Part shown: piece after piece, positions 7,730-15,070 of the stretch | Numbering within the stretch: position 1 is the stretch's first letter | How the letters are laid out: the number at the start of each line of letters is the position of its first letter | Source of the DNA: Crinalium sp049646245 | Lineage (GTDB): Bacteria > Cyanobacteriota > Cyanobacteriia > Cyanobacteriales > PCC-9333 | Length of the DNA stretch: 15,451 nt | Direction of reading: 5' to 3' | NCBI GenBank assembly: GCA_049646245.1 | Contig: JBARVL010000021.1 | Coordinates: 1-15,451, forward strand | Position numbers and translations under genes: made by a program | The notes under the pieces: model-generated | What the model saw: only the letters and a program-made list of their open reading frames with translations | Told to the model about the DNA's origin: nothing | The model's database searches: none

Positions 7730-8488
7730 TTATTCTGTCGGCACGTCGGGAGCTTCAACTGAATTTTCTGCTGGCTCTGGTGCGGCGGCTACTTTGACAA
7801 GTGCATGGCGCAATACGCGATCGCCTAAGAAATATCCTCTTTGCAGTTCTTCGATCACTGTACCTTCTGGATGTTCATCAGTAGGTTGGCGAAGCACTGC
7901 TTCATGGAGATTTGGATCAAATTCTTTCCCTTCTGGACGCATAGGAGACACTCCTATACGCTTGAGAGCATCTACCAGTTGTTTGTATACACTCTGGTAG
8001 CTTTTATGGATACCCATTTCTCCATCATTTTGCGGCTTAAGCTGCGCTCTGGCTCGCTCAAAATTATCAACTACTGAAAGTAACTCCGTAATTGTCGAAC
8101 ACTTAACTTTAACTTCTAATTCTTCCTTTTCTTTAGCTGTACGCTTCCGAAAATTTTCAAAATCTGCGGCTATCCGCATATACTGACTTTTTAATGAATC
8201 ACTCTCCTTTGTGCTTTCATCTAACTGCGCTTTTAAGGTTTCTACTTCTTGCTTTAAGGCTTCTTTTGGATCTACATCGTTTCCTTGGGTTGATTGATGT
8301 CCTAATTCCATATCCTGACTGGATACATCTGATGCTTGTTCAGTTTGACTCACTTCGGCTACGCCATCACCCTGAGATCTAGTCACATTCACACTCTCCT
8401 GTGATGTAGTACCATAAGCATTATCTTCAGCTATTGCTGAAGCATCCGAGGTCTGATTTGAAGACAATGGCTGATTTTCTTCTGTCAT
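7730..8488 (-). CDS. grpE: Nucleotide exchange factor GrpE
   Basis: GrpE releases ADP from DnaK and so resets the chaperone cycle; it may also act as a thermosensor. The protein has 252 residues, longer than the roughly 200 of E. coli GrpE. The extra length is a Ser/Gln/Asp-rich, probably disordered N-terminus (about 1-72). A long helix forming the dimer coiled coil covers about 75-145, with the conserved stretch YMRIAADFENFRKR at 103-116. The C-terminal beta domain (about 175-235) contains the GrpE signature region around VIEELQRGYFLGDRVLRHA. The tail is again Glu/Ala/Pro-rich. The ATG at 8488 is the first start in frame; the ribosome binding site before it is weak (GGAA about 12 bases upstream). 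This is the first gene of the chaperone cluster. Confidence 0.96.
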   Translation of the reverse strand: MTEENQPLSSNQTSDASAIAEDNAYGTTSQESVNVTRSQGDGVAEVSQTEQASDVSSQDMELGHQSTQGNDVDPKEALKQEVETLKAQLDESTKESDSLKSQYMRIAADFENFRKRTAKEKEELEVKVKCSTITELLSVVDNFERARAQLKPQNDGEMGIHKSYQSVYKQLVDALKRIGVSPMRPEGKEFDPNLHEAVLRQPTDEHPEGTVIEELQRGYFLGDRVLRHALVKVAAAPEPAENSVEAPDVPTE

Positions 8489-8779
8489 AATTTACTCATT
8501 TCCATCCCTATACTGTGCTGCGATCGCACGCCTTGAAGGGTTTTGCGCCCCTCCATGACTGACAACAAAAGCAGGCAAGATCTACCCGAATACGCGATCG
8601 CTGGTTAGGCGAACAAAGCTGGGGGTGATTACTACTTTCTTGAATCATAGTATTACCGCCCTATATAGTGGCAGTATTTTTTTCAACCCAGATTTGGCTT
8701 AGACATAACATCACTTGCTAAAATCTTCACATATTTTAATCTTTATACTTATAAATATAACATTAATCATTTTGATCTC
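8489..8779. other. Upstream region of grpE, no gene seen
   Basis: This region must hold the start of the chaperone transcript. It carries HIP1 octamers at 8520-8527 and 8594-8601. On the minus strand TTGAAA (8686-8681) is followed after 13 bases by TATATAG (8667-8661). This resembles a promoter but the spacing is short, so I give it low weight. No CIRCE repeat (TTAGCACTC-N9-GAGTGCTAA) is present. The left part is native sequence, and the right boundary is the end of the inserted tnpB element. Confidence 0.5.
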
Positions 8780-8960
8780 TTGACACTCCCCCCTATGCGC
8801 TTGCGCTGTGGCGTTTGATTCTTGTTTCACCGATTCTGATCTAGCCCGACATTACTGCCAAGCCCCGACAGACCATCTCCACAAGCATTTTTAAATACGG
8901 TTTGCCCAACCGCATTTAATCCTCTATTCAGGATTACTAAACTAGCTGCAAAATCTCTAT
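8760..8960 (-). ncRNA. Possible omega/reRNA of the tnpB element with adjacent guide
   Basis: TnpB nucleases are known to use an RNA made from the 3' end of tnpB and the right end of the element, with the flanking host DNA as guide. If this copy follows that rule and ends at 8780, the guide would begin at 8779 and read GAGATCAAAATGATTAATGT on the minus strand. The RNA limits given are approximate. There is no direct sequence proof of transcription. Confidence 0.35.
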
Positions 8961-10047
8961 TGCAACGAAAATCACACTCAGGACAATGATGGATTCTTTC
9001 ACTTAGTTGTTTCTTGCCTGTATGCACTCCGCAATTAGGACATATTTGCGAAGTATAATTTTTATCAACCTTGGCAAAATACACATCTCTTTTCCAGCAA
9101 ACGTAAGAGAATATTTGAAAAAACTGACCAAAACTTGCATCTAAATTATGCTTGCACAGCATATTTCTAGACCACGAATTAAAATCAATATCCTCTACAA
9201 ATATCGTTCCGTTGCCGTCGCAAAGATGATGCGCTAACTTATAATGAAAATCCTTCCTGGTGTCCGATATCGTTTGATGTATTCTTGCTATTTTTTGATT
9301 TAATTTATGGCGATTGTTAGAACCTAGTTGCTTATTCTTCAGTTTTCTTTGTAGCAATCGCAGCTTACGGTGAAGTTTATTAAAGAATCTAGGTCTTTTA
9401 ATCAGTTCATTATTTGAAGTAGCAACAAAATAGTCCAAGCCAATATCTATTCCTAATGGATTACCATGCGGTGAAGGCATGGGTACGTCAATATCTGCTT
9501 CAAGACATAGATTGACAAAATAACCAGAGGCTTTCCTAATTACCCTTACTTGTTTAAGCTTAAACCCTTGTGGAATTGGTCTTGAAAGTTTCATCTTAAC
9601 CAACCCAATACTCGGAAGCTTTATGTAGTCATTAGATATTGGATTAGTTTTAAACTGAGGAAATACAAAAGACCGCATCCTATATTTATTCTTAAACCTG
9701 GGAAACCCTTTGTTTAAGGATTTCATCTCAACAAAGGCTCGATCTAATTGTCGCAGCACTTGTTGAAGTACTTGGGCATTAACAGAGTTTAGTAATGGGT
9801 TGTTTTTCCTTGCCTCTGTCAATGATGCTGCTTGCAATTTATAAGAAGGGTAAGGTGCATCAGCAGGGATGATATATTCTTTTTCTAAAGAACATCTGTC
9901 AGTACTACTTTTGCGCGAACCCGACCAATCTTTGCGTTCAGCCAAGCCAAAATTCCAAACCTTGCGACAAGCATCCAGATAATGCTCTATCTGATCAATT
10001 TGCTGCTTATTCGGTTTTAACTTGAACTGGTAATTGCAAGTTAGCAT
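8827..10047 (-). CDS. tnpB: RNA-guided nuclease TnpB of an IS200/IS605-type element
   Basis: TnpB is the ancestor-like relative of Cas12: an RNA-guided RuvC nuclease that cuts DNA next to a short target motif and helps the element persist. From the ATG at 10047 it has 406 residues, a normal length. The N-terminal helix-turn-helix-like region is typical (YQFKLKP, then a KVWNFGL stretch). The RuvC catalytic residues appear intact: Asp201 in GIDIGLD, Glu285 in FVEDIDF and Asp365 in CNRDFAAS. The zinc finger uses Cys336, Cys339, Cys355 and Cys358. An ATG at 10071 would add eight residues. I prefer 10047 because AGAAGG lies about eight bases upstream and the family start follows directly. The gene lies between grpE and pilB and is unrelated to either. 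Since the active site is complete, it is not one of the nuclease-dead TnpB-derived repressors. Confidence 0.92.
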   Translation of the reverse strand: MLTCNYQFKLKPNKQQIDQIEHYLDACRKVWNFGLAERKDWSGSRKSSTDRCSLEKEYIIPADAPYPSYKLQAASLTEARKNNPLLNSVNAQVLQQVLRQLDRAFVEMKSLNKGFPRFKNKYRMRSFVFPQFKTNPISNDYIKLPSIGLVKMKLSRPIPQGFKLKQVRVIRKASGYFVNLCLEADIDVPMPSPHGNPLGIDIGLDYFVATSNNELIKRPRFFNKLHRKLRLLQRKLKNKQLGSNNRHKLNQKIARIHQTISDTRKDFHYKLAHHLCDGNGTIFVEDIDFNSWSRNMLCKHNLDASFGQFFQIFSYVCWKRDVYFAKVDKNYTSQICPNCGVHTGKKQLSERIHHCPECDFRCNRDFAASLVILNRGLNAVGQTVFKNACGDGLSGLGSNVGLDQNR

Positions 10048-10079
10048 ACTTCGACCTTCTGTTGCTTCCATTAATAATA

Positions 10080-10118
10080 AATACCTCTACATAACTTTGT
10101 CAACCACGTAGAGGTATT
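10080..10118 (-). promoter_or_regulatory. Stem-loop just upstream of tnpB
   Basis: AATACCTCTAC (10080-10090) and GTAGAGGTATT (10108-10118) are exact inverses with a 17-base loop. In the tnpB transcript the second arm ends eight bases before the upstream ATG at 10071 and contains the only GAGG near it. The hairpin could thus hide a ribosome binding site or act as an attenuator. It may also be part of the element's left-end structure. Confidence 0.5.
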
Positions 10119-10156
10119 CGCTATCGCTCATGTTTTACCCTGGTCGGCATTCATCT

Positions 10157-10185
10157 CTCCGCTAACCCTACGGGTATAGCGGGAG
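10157..10185. repeat. Left-end hairpin of the tnpB element
   Basis: CTCC-GCTA-ACCC pairs with GGGT-TAGC-GGAG, giving 12 base pairs with single-base bulges at 10076+100 (A10176) and G10181 and a three-base TAC loop. Imperfect subterminal hairpins like this are what the Y1 transposase TnpA recognises in IS200/IS605 elements. Its place 110 bases upstream of tnpB fits a left end. Confidence 0.55.
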
Positions 10186-10378
10186 TCCTCTGCCTCCATT
10201 TCAGATAGCCAACCCATCTCATCTTTATAGTCCCTATATTTCTACTTGAGGCATCAATTATGACCTGTTGCTACCATTGTTGTTAACTGGCACGTTTAAA
10301 TCACATATTGTGTTGATCAAGACGCAATTTTCCCAAAAGCTTTTGGGCATACTTTTTATGGAGATAGTTTAAATAGCT
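10186..10378 (+). promoter_or_regulatory. Upstream region of pilB
   Basis: The control region of the pil genes lies between the inserted element and the pilB start. TTGTTA at 10280-10285 followed by CATATT at 10304-10309 is a weak promoter-like pair. The outstanding structure is the perfect palindrome at 10332-10347, listed separately. GGAG at 10360-10363 lies 15 bases before the ATG, further than usual. Confidence 0.35.
10332..10347. promoter_or_regulatory. Perfect 16-base palindrome in the pilB leader
   Basis: CCCAAAAGCTTTTGGG reads the same on both strands and lies 31 bases before the pilB ATG. A run of five T follows at 10353-10357. It could be an operator for a dimeric regulator or, in RNA, a short stem acting as an attenuator. 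The sequence alone does not decide. Confidence 0.5.
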
Positions 10379-12373
10379 ATGACTCAATCCTCATCACAAA
10401 GGCGTGCTTTAGTTGCTCGCCATGCCAGCCATGATTTGTCCCCCTTTGCCAGCAAGCTAGTTCAGTTAGGTTACACCGACGCTGAAAAGATGCAGCAGGC
10501 GGCGCTTGAAAGTCGCAAAACAGGAAAACCATTAACAGAAATTCTGCAGCAGATCACGGGAAAGGCGTTATCTCCTGAATTGCAGCGCCAGTATAAAAAG
10601 AATCAACTATTTGAACTAAAGATTATATACGGCGTTGAATCTTTAGATCCGGAAATTAAAGAAATTGATATCCGTCGGGTTTCAGATCTGATCGATACAC
10701 TTATTCCGATTGATAGTTGTCGTCGCTCCCGCTTCGTACCTCTATCACAAGAGGCAACTGAGCCACCATCTGTCCTAGTGGCAATGGTTAACCCTGATGA
10801 TTTAGATGCCCAAGATGATCTAAATCGAATTTTACGCCCCCAGGGAATTAATTGGCAAAGGATGGTCATCACAGCCGAAGACTATTCCTCAATTATTAAC
10901 CAATACCTAGAGCAGCAAGCCAAGAAAGACGAAGTAGCTAAAGCTCAAAAGTCTTTTGACGTTAAAGGCGAAATCGAAAATCTTGAAGGTCTTGAAGCCG
11001 AAGAATCGCACGATGCTCCTGATGAAGATTTAACGGCAGCAGCAGAAGATGCCCCAATTATCAACTTAGTCAATAAAATTTTGGTTAAGGCATTAACTGA
11101 ACAAGTTTCTGATATTCACGTTGAACCTCAAGAAGAATACTTACGCATTCGCTTTCGTAAAGACGGGGTACTCAGGGAGGCATTTGAGCCTTTCCCAAAA
11201 AAAATTATTCCAGCAGTTACTTCACGTTTCAAAATCATTGCCCAACTAGACATTGCTGAACGACGCGCACCTCAAGATGGGCGTATCCGCCGAGTATTTC
11301 AAGGACGTAAAGTTGATTTCCGGGTAAACACTTTACCTAGCCGCTATGGTGAGAAAATTTGTATGCGGATTTTGGATAACTCTTCCACCCAGTTGGGCTT
11401 GGATAAATTAATTAGCGATCCAGATGCGCTACAAAGTGTCCGAGACATGGCAAGTCGTCCTTTTGGGATGATTTTGGTGACAGGTCCAACCGGATCTGGT
11501 AAATCAACAACACTATATTCAATTCTGGCTGAACGCAATAGTCCTGATGTGAATATTAGTACCGCAGAAGACCCGATTGAATATGCCTTGCCTGGAATTA
11601 ATCAGGTGCAGGTGATTCGTGAAAAAGGCATGAACTTTGCCTCAATTTTACGAGCATTCATGCGCCAAGACCCCGATGTAATTCTAGTAGGTGAAACGCG
11701 AGACGTAGAAACAGCAAAAACCGCAATTGAAGCTGCTTTAACTGGACACTTAGTAATGACGACTTTGCACGCTAATGATGCTCCAAGTTCAATTGCACGG
11801 TTAGATGAAATGGGCGTGGAACCCTTCATGGTGTCCGCTTCTTTGCTTGGCGTTTGCGCCCAGAGGTTGATGCGACGAGTATGCACTGAGTGCCGTATTC
11901 CTTATCACCCGACTATTGAGGAACTTAGCCGATATGGTTTATCAGCTTCCAAGGAAGGATCTGTTACGTTTTACAAAGCCAATACTCTAGAACCTGAAGA
12001 AATTAAAAGTGCAAAGAATCTCTGCCCAAAATGTAATGGTCTTGGTTATAAAGGGCGTGTAGGTGTCTATGAAGTTATGCGTATAAATGAGCGGTTGCAA
12101 AGCTTAATCAACAAAGGAGGAACGACCGACATGATTAAGGAAGCGGCTGTAGAAGATGGGATGGTGACATTGTTATCTTACAGCTTAAACTTAGTGCGTG
12201 AAGGACATACAACCCTCGAAGAAGTTGAGCGGGTGACTTTTACTGATACAGGTTTAGAATCAGAACTAAAAGCAAAACGTAAGACTACTTTAACCTGTCG
12301 CGTTTGTAGTGCTGGATTAAAACAAGAATGGCTTGATTGTCCATACTGCATGACATCTCGTTTTGAAAACTAA
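10379..12373 (+). CDS. pilB: Type IV pilus extension ATPase PilB (GspE family)
   Basis: PilB is the hexameric cytoplasmic ATPase that drives pilin polymerisation through PilC, needed for twitching motility and DNA uptake. The protein has 664 residues. An N-terminal GspE/MshEN-type domain occupies about 15-180, then an acidic linker (about 195-225). The ATPase core contains SDIHVEP near 245, Walker A GPTGSGKST at 369-377, Walker B with DVILVGE at 433-439 (Glu439), and the His box GHLVMTTLHA. A four-cysteine zinc site uses Cys502, Cys505, Cys549 and Cys552. The C-terminus adds a second Cys pair set (Cys640, Cys643, Cys654, Cys657) that looks like a small zinc ribbon. The start is fixed by an in-frame stop at 10370-10372. 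pilT follows after 88 bases. Confidence 0.97.
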   Translation: MTQSSSQRRALVARHASHDLSPFASKLVQLGYTDAEKMQQAALESRKTGKPLTEILQQITGKALSPELQRQYKKNQLFELKIIYGVESLDPEIKEIDIRRVSDLIDTLIPIDSCRRSRFVPLSQEATEPPSVLVAMVNPDDLDAQDDLNRILRPQGINWQRMVITAEDYSSIINQYLEQQAKKDEVAKAQKSFDVKGEIENLEGLEAEESHDAPDEDLTAAAEDAPIINLVNKILVKALTEQVSDIHVEPQEEYLRIRFRKDGVLREAFEPFPKKIIPAVTSRFKIIAQLDIAERRAPQDGRIRRVFQGRKVDFRVNTLPSRYGEKICMRILDNSSTQLGLDKLISDPDALQSVRDMASRPFGMILVTGPTGSGKSTTLYSILAERNSPDVNISTAEDPIEYALPGINQVQVIREKGMNFASILRAFMRQDPDVILVGETRDVETAKTAIEAALTGHLVMTTLHANDAPSSIARLDEMGVEPFMVSASLLGVCAQRLMRRVCTECRIPYHPTIEELSRYGLSASKEGSVTFYKANTLEPEEIKSAKNLCPKCNGLGYKGRVGVYEVMRINERLQSLINKGGTTDMIKEAAVEDGMVTLLSYSLNLVREGHTTLEEVERVTFTDTGLESELKAKRKTTLTCRVCSAGLKQEWLDCPYCMTSRFEN

Positions 12374-12395
12374 AAATTATTAGTTTTTGCTCTCG

Positions 12396-12418
12396 TAGTA
12401 ATTAACTACTAATTAGTA
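12396..12418. repeat. Small AT-rich palindromes between pilB and pilT
   Basis: TACTAATTAGTA at 12407-12418 is a perfect 12-base palindrome, preceded by a near-palindrome (TAGTAATTAACTA at 12396-12408). They fill much of the short pilB-pilT gap. AT-rich palindromes arise easily by chance in such sequence, so a role as a weak processing or binding site is only possible. Confidence 0.35.
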
Positions 12419-12461
12419 ATAACTAAGAATTAAAAATTGTATTACCAAAGGAGAAAGCAAA

Positions 12462-13547
12462 ATGGATTTAATGATTGAAGACTTGATGGAGCAACTGATC
12501 GAAATGGGTGGCTCAGATATGCACCTTCAGGCAGGCGCTCCAGTATACTTTCGGGTTAGTGGTAAACTTCAGCCGATTAATGAGGAGCCACTGGCACCTC
12601 AAGACTGTCAAAAATTGATTTTTAGTATGCTGAATAATACCCAGCGTAAAGATTTGGAACAAAACTGGGAACTAGATTGCTCTTATGGGGTTAAAGGATT
12701 AGCTCGTTTTCGTGTCAATGTTTACAAGGAACGTGGTTACTATGCAGCTTGTTTGAGGGCTTTAGCGTCTAAAATTCCTAATTTTGATATGTTAGGTCTA
12801 CCAGATGTGGTTCGGGAAATGACTCACCGACCTAGAGGAATGGTGTTAGTAACTGGACAAACTGGTTCTGGTAAAACGACTACGATGGCGGCAATGATTG
12901 ATTTAATTAACCGCACGCGGGCAGAGCATATTTTGACGGTTGAAGACCCGATTGAATATGTTTTTCCCAATATTAAAAGTTTAGTTCACCAACGTCAAAA
13001 AGGCGAAGATACTAAAAGTTTTTCTAATGCTTTGAGAGCGGCATTACGAGAAGATCCAGATGTAATTTTGGTCGGTGAAATGCGGGATTTGGAAACAATC
13101 GGTCTAGCAATTTCTGCTGCTGAAACAGGTCACTTAGTATTTGGAACTCTGCATACTAATTCAGCCGCTCAAACTATTGACCGGATGTTAGATGTGTTCC
13201 CCCCGATTCAACAACCACAAATTAGGGCGCAGTTATCTAACTCTTTGGTTGCTGTATTTAGCCAATGTTTAGTTCCTAAGAAAAATCCCAAGCCTGGGGA
13301 ATATGGTCGGGTAATGGCTCAGGAAATTATGATCGTAACACCAGCTATTTCTAACTTAATTCGAGAAGGAAAAACACCTCAAATTTACGGTTCTATCCAA
13401 ACTGGTGCTAAGTTGGGAATGCAGACGATGGAAATGGTTTTAGCTGCTTACGTCAAGTCAGGGGCAATTTCATTTGAGGCTGCTATGGGCAAGAGTGCCA
13501 AGCCAGATGAGTTGCAGCGTCTCCTTGGTGCAGCAGTTGCTAAATAA
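12462..13547 (+). CDS. pilT: Type IV pilus retraction ATPase PilT
   Basis: PilT is the hexameric ATPase that depolymerises the pilus, giving the pulling stroke for twitching and for DNA uptake. The protein has 361 residues, the usual length. The N-terminal PAS-like domain (1-100) begins with the family pattern GGSDMHLQAG at 16-25. The ATPase core has Walker A GQTGSGKTT at 132-140, an Asp-box region with EDPIEYVF at 161-168, Walker B with DVILVGE at 200-206, and the His box GHLVFGTLH at 223-231. AISNLIREGK at 295-304 corresponds to the AIRNLIRE motif needed for retraction. The ribosome binding site AAAGGAG at 12447-12453 is eight bases from the ATG. It is downstream of pilB and 216 bases upstream of pilC. 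Confidence 0.97.
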   Translation: MDLMIEDLMEQLIEMGGSDMHLQAGAPVYFRVSGKLQPINEEPLAPQDCQKLIFSMLNNTQRKDLEQNWELDCSYGVKGLARFRVNVYKERGYYAACLRALASKIPNFDMLGLPDVVREMTHRPRGMVLVTGQTGSGKTTTMAAMIDLINRTRAEHILTVEDPIEYVFPNIKSLVHQRQKGEDTKSFSNALRAALREDPDVILVGEMRDLETIGLAISAAETGHLVFGTLHTNSAAQTIDRMLDVFPPIQQPQIRAQLSNSLVAVFSQCLVPKKNPKPGEYGRVMAQEIMIVTPAISNLIREGKTPQIYGSIQTGAKLGMQTMEMVLAAYVKSGAISFEAAMGKSAKPDELQRLLGAAVAK

Positions 13548-13763
13548 TGTTGATAAGTATGTAGGTGAAATTAAACGTTACCTGCGCTATCGCTCCTTAC
13601 TGGGGACTGGTGACTTTTGAAAATCATTATACGTTTATTTATGCCCACCTACTTAGCTATCAATTTCTGAATAGTTTTGAGTGGGAAGTTTTTAGTTTAA
13701 TTACTAGCTCAAAACTCATAATTTACAAAAATAATAATAATAATAAATAGTTTCAGGTGATTT
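13548..13763. other. pilT-pilC gap with inverted repeat and AAT repeats
   Basis: AGTTTTGAG (13673-13681) and CTCAAAACT (13708-13716) are exact inverses with a 26-base loop. They are followed by about five tandem AAT units (13731-13747) just before the pilC ribosome binding site (AGGTGA at 13755-13760). The small open frame at 13565-13750 has no ribosome binding site and an unlikely composition, so I do not call it a gene. Confidence 0.5.
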
Positions 13764-14990
13764 ATGCCTACATACGTTGCTGATGTTCGGGATTCTCAAG
13801 GAAAAGCTAAGAAAGAAAAAGTAGAGGCGGGTACTATACAATTGGCACGAGATGTTCTACGCCAAAAGTATCCTTTTGTACAGAATATTAAAGAGTCTCA
13901 AAGCTTTGATTTAGCAAGCTTTGATATGTCAGGTTTGGAAGTAGCTTTATCTAAGGTGACTGTAAAAGATAAAGCTGTGTTTTCCCGTCAATTTGCGGCT
14001 ATGGTCAATGCAGGTGTTGCTTTGGTTAGATGCTTAAATGTTTTATCCGAGCAGTGTAGCAATGCTAGGTTGAAAAAGGCACTTGTAGCAATTAATGCTG
14101 AGGTACAACAGGGAACTAGCCTTTCGGAGGCTATGCGTAAACATCCTGATTGTTTTGACAATTTATATATAAGTATGGTTCAAGCTGGGGAGGTCGGTGG
14201 TGTGCTTGATGAAGTTTTGAACCGATTAGCCAAGATTCTTGAAGATATTGCACGATTACAAAATCAAGTTAAAGGTGCTATGGCATACCCTACGGTGGTA
14301 GGGATATTGGCGGTGATTGTTTTTATTGCGATGACGGTATTTTTGATTCCCATTTTTGCGGGCATTTTCAAGAATTTAGGTGGTGAACTGCCAGCACTGA
14401 CGCAGTTTATGATGCTGTGTAGTGATGTCTTGAGAAGTTGGAGAATTTTGATACCTATTTGTAGTATTATCGCTGCTACTTTTGCGTACAAGCAGTATTA
14501 CAAAACACCAGTTGGTCGCCTGACAATGGATCGTTTTTTCTTAAATGTGCCTATCTTAGGTGACTTGAATCAAAAATCAGCAGTTGCTCGCTTTTGCCGA
14601 ATTTTTGGAACTTTGACTCGTTCAGGTGTGCCTATTCTTAACTCTTTAGAAATTGTGGCATCGACGGCTGGTAATCAGGTGATTGAAAATGCCATTAATG
14701 CTGCTAAAGCAGAAATTCAACAAGGCGGAATGCTGAGTCTGGCGATTCAAAAGGAGAATGTGTTTCCTCCTTTGGCAGTTCAAATGATTAGTATTGGCGA
14801 GGAAACTGGTGAGTTAGATGGCATGATGATGAAGGTTGCCGATTTCTATGAGGATGAGGTTGAGCAAGCTGTAAAAGCTTTAACGAGTGTTCTAGAGCCT
14901 CTGATGATGGTGGGTTTGGCAGGGATGGTTGCTGTAATTTTGCTTTCGATGTATCTGCCGATGTTTGCTGTGTTTGAAAAATTGGGCTAG
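13764..14990 (+). CDS. pilC: Type IV pilus inner-membrane platform protein PilC (GspF family)
   Basis: PilC is the inner-membrane protein on which PilB and PilT act to add or remove pilins. The protein has 408 residues, normal for the family. Two homologous T2SSF cytoplasmic domains lie at about 73-196 and 276-398. Each has the typical opening (FSRQFAAMVNAGV at 73-85; FCRIFGTLTRSGVPI at 277-291) and a later GE-x-(T/G)G motif (AGEVGGVLDE at 141-150; IGEETGELDGM at 344-354). Three membrane segments are seen at about 176-203, 227-242 and 377-403. The start at 13764 has AGGTGA directly upstream. It closes the pilB-pilT-pilC series, and a decayed mobile-element end lies after it. Confidence 0.96.
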   Translation: MPTYVADVRDSQGKAKKEKVEAGTIQLARDVLRQKYPFVQNIKESQSFDLASFDMSGLEVALSKVTVKDKAVFSRQFAAMVNAGVALVRCLNVLSEQCSNARLKKALVAINAEVQQGTSLSEAMRKHPDCFDNLYISMVQAGEVGGVLDEVLNRLAKILEDIARLQNQVKGAMAYPTVVGILAVIVFIAMTVFLIPIFAGIFKNLGGELPALTQFMMLCSDVLRSWRILIPICSIIAATFAYKQYYKTPVGRLTMDRFFLNVPILGDLNQKSAVARFCRIFGTLTRSGVPILNSLEIVASTAGNQVIENAINAAKAEIQQGGMLSLAIQKENVFPPLAVQMISIGEETGELDGMMMKVADFYEDEVEQAVKALTSVLEPLMMVGLAGMVAVILLSMYLPMFAVFEKLG

Positions 14991-14995
14991 AAGTT

Positions 14996-15030
14996 GGGGA
15001 AGAATTGGGGGAAGCAGGGAGAGGAGGAAA
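14996..15030. repeat. Purine-rich GGGGAAGCAGG-like tract after pilC
   Basis: Just after pilC the plus strand is nearly all G and A, with irregular repeats of TTGGGGAAG and GGGAGAGGAGG. It resembles the short GGGGAAGCAGGGGAG-type tandem repeats common in cyanobacterial intergenic DNA. No terminator hairpin for pilC is visible here. Confidence 0.4.
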
Positions 15031-15070
15031 CGAACAAATGTCGTACAATGAAAACATCACTTGATAGGTC

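Larger units (their letters stand above)
8780..10185 (-). mobile_element. IS200/IS605-type element carrying tnpB only
   Basis: The element is outlined by a complete minus-strand tnpB and by hairpins on both sides. The right end (low coordinates) is marked by TTGACACTCCCC at 8780-8791, a sequence I recall at the ends of cyanobacterial IS200/IS605 elements, followed by a small GCGC-TT-GCGC stem at 8797-8806. On the left side a bulged hairpin lies at 10157-10185. No tnpA (Y1 transposase) is present, so movement would need one supplied in trans. The insertion splits the divergent grpE/pilB control region. Exact ends, especially the left one, are uncertain because these elements make no target duplication and have no inverted terminal repeats. 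Confidence 0.65.

Noticed and set aside
8489..8779. CIRCE/HrcA or similar heat-shock operator before grpE
   Set aside because: I searched by eye for TTAGCACTC and its inverse and found neither. The weak promoter-like pair on the minus strand has poor spacing.
10358..10372. Four-codon frame (ATG to TAA) just before pilB
   Set aside because: Its only use is to show that pilB cannot start further upstream in that frame. No ribosome binding site or conservation evidence supports it as a leader peptide.
13565..13750. Open frame of 61 codons between pilT and pilC
   Set aside because: There is no ribosome binding site, and the composition follows AT-rich spacer sequence, ending in a run of Asn and Lys from the AAT repeat. 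No family features are seen.
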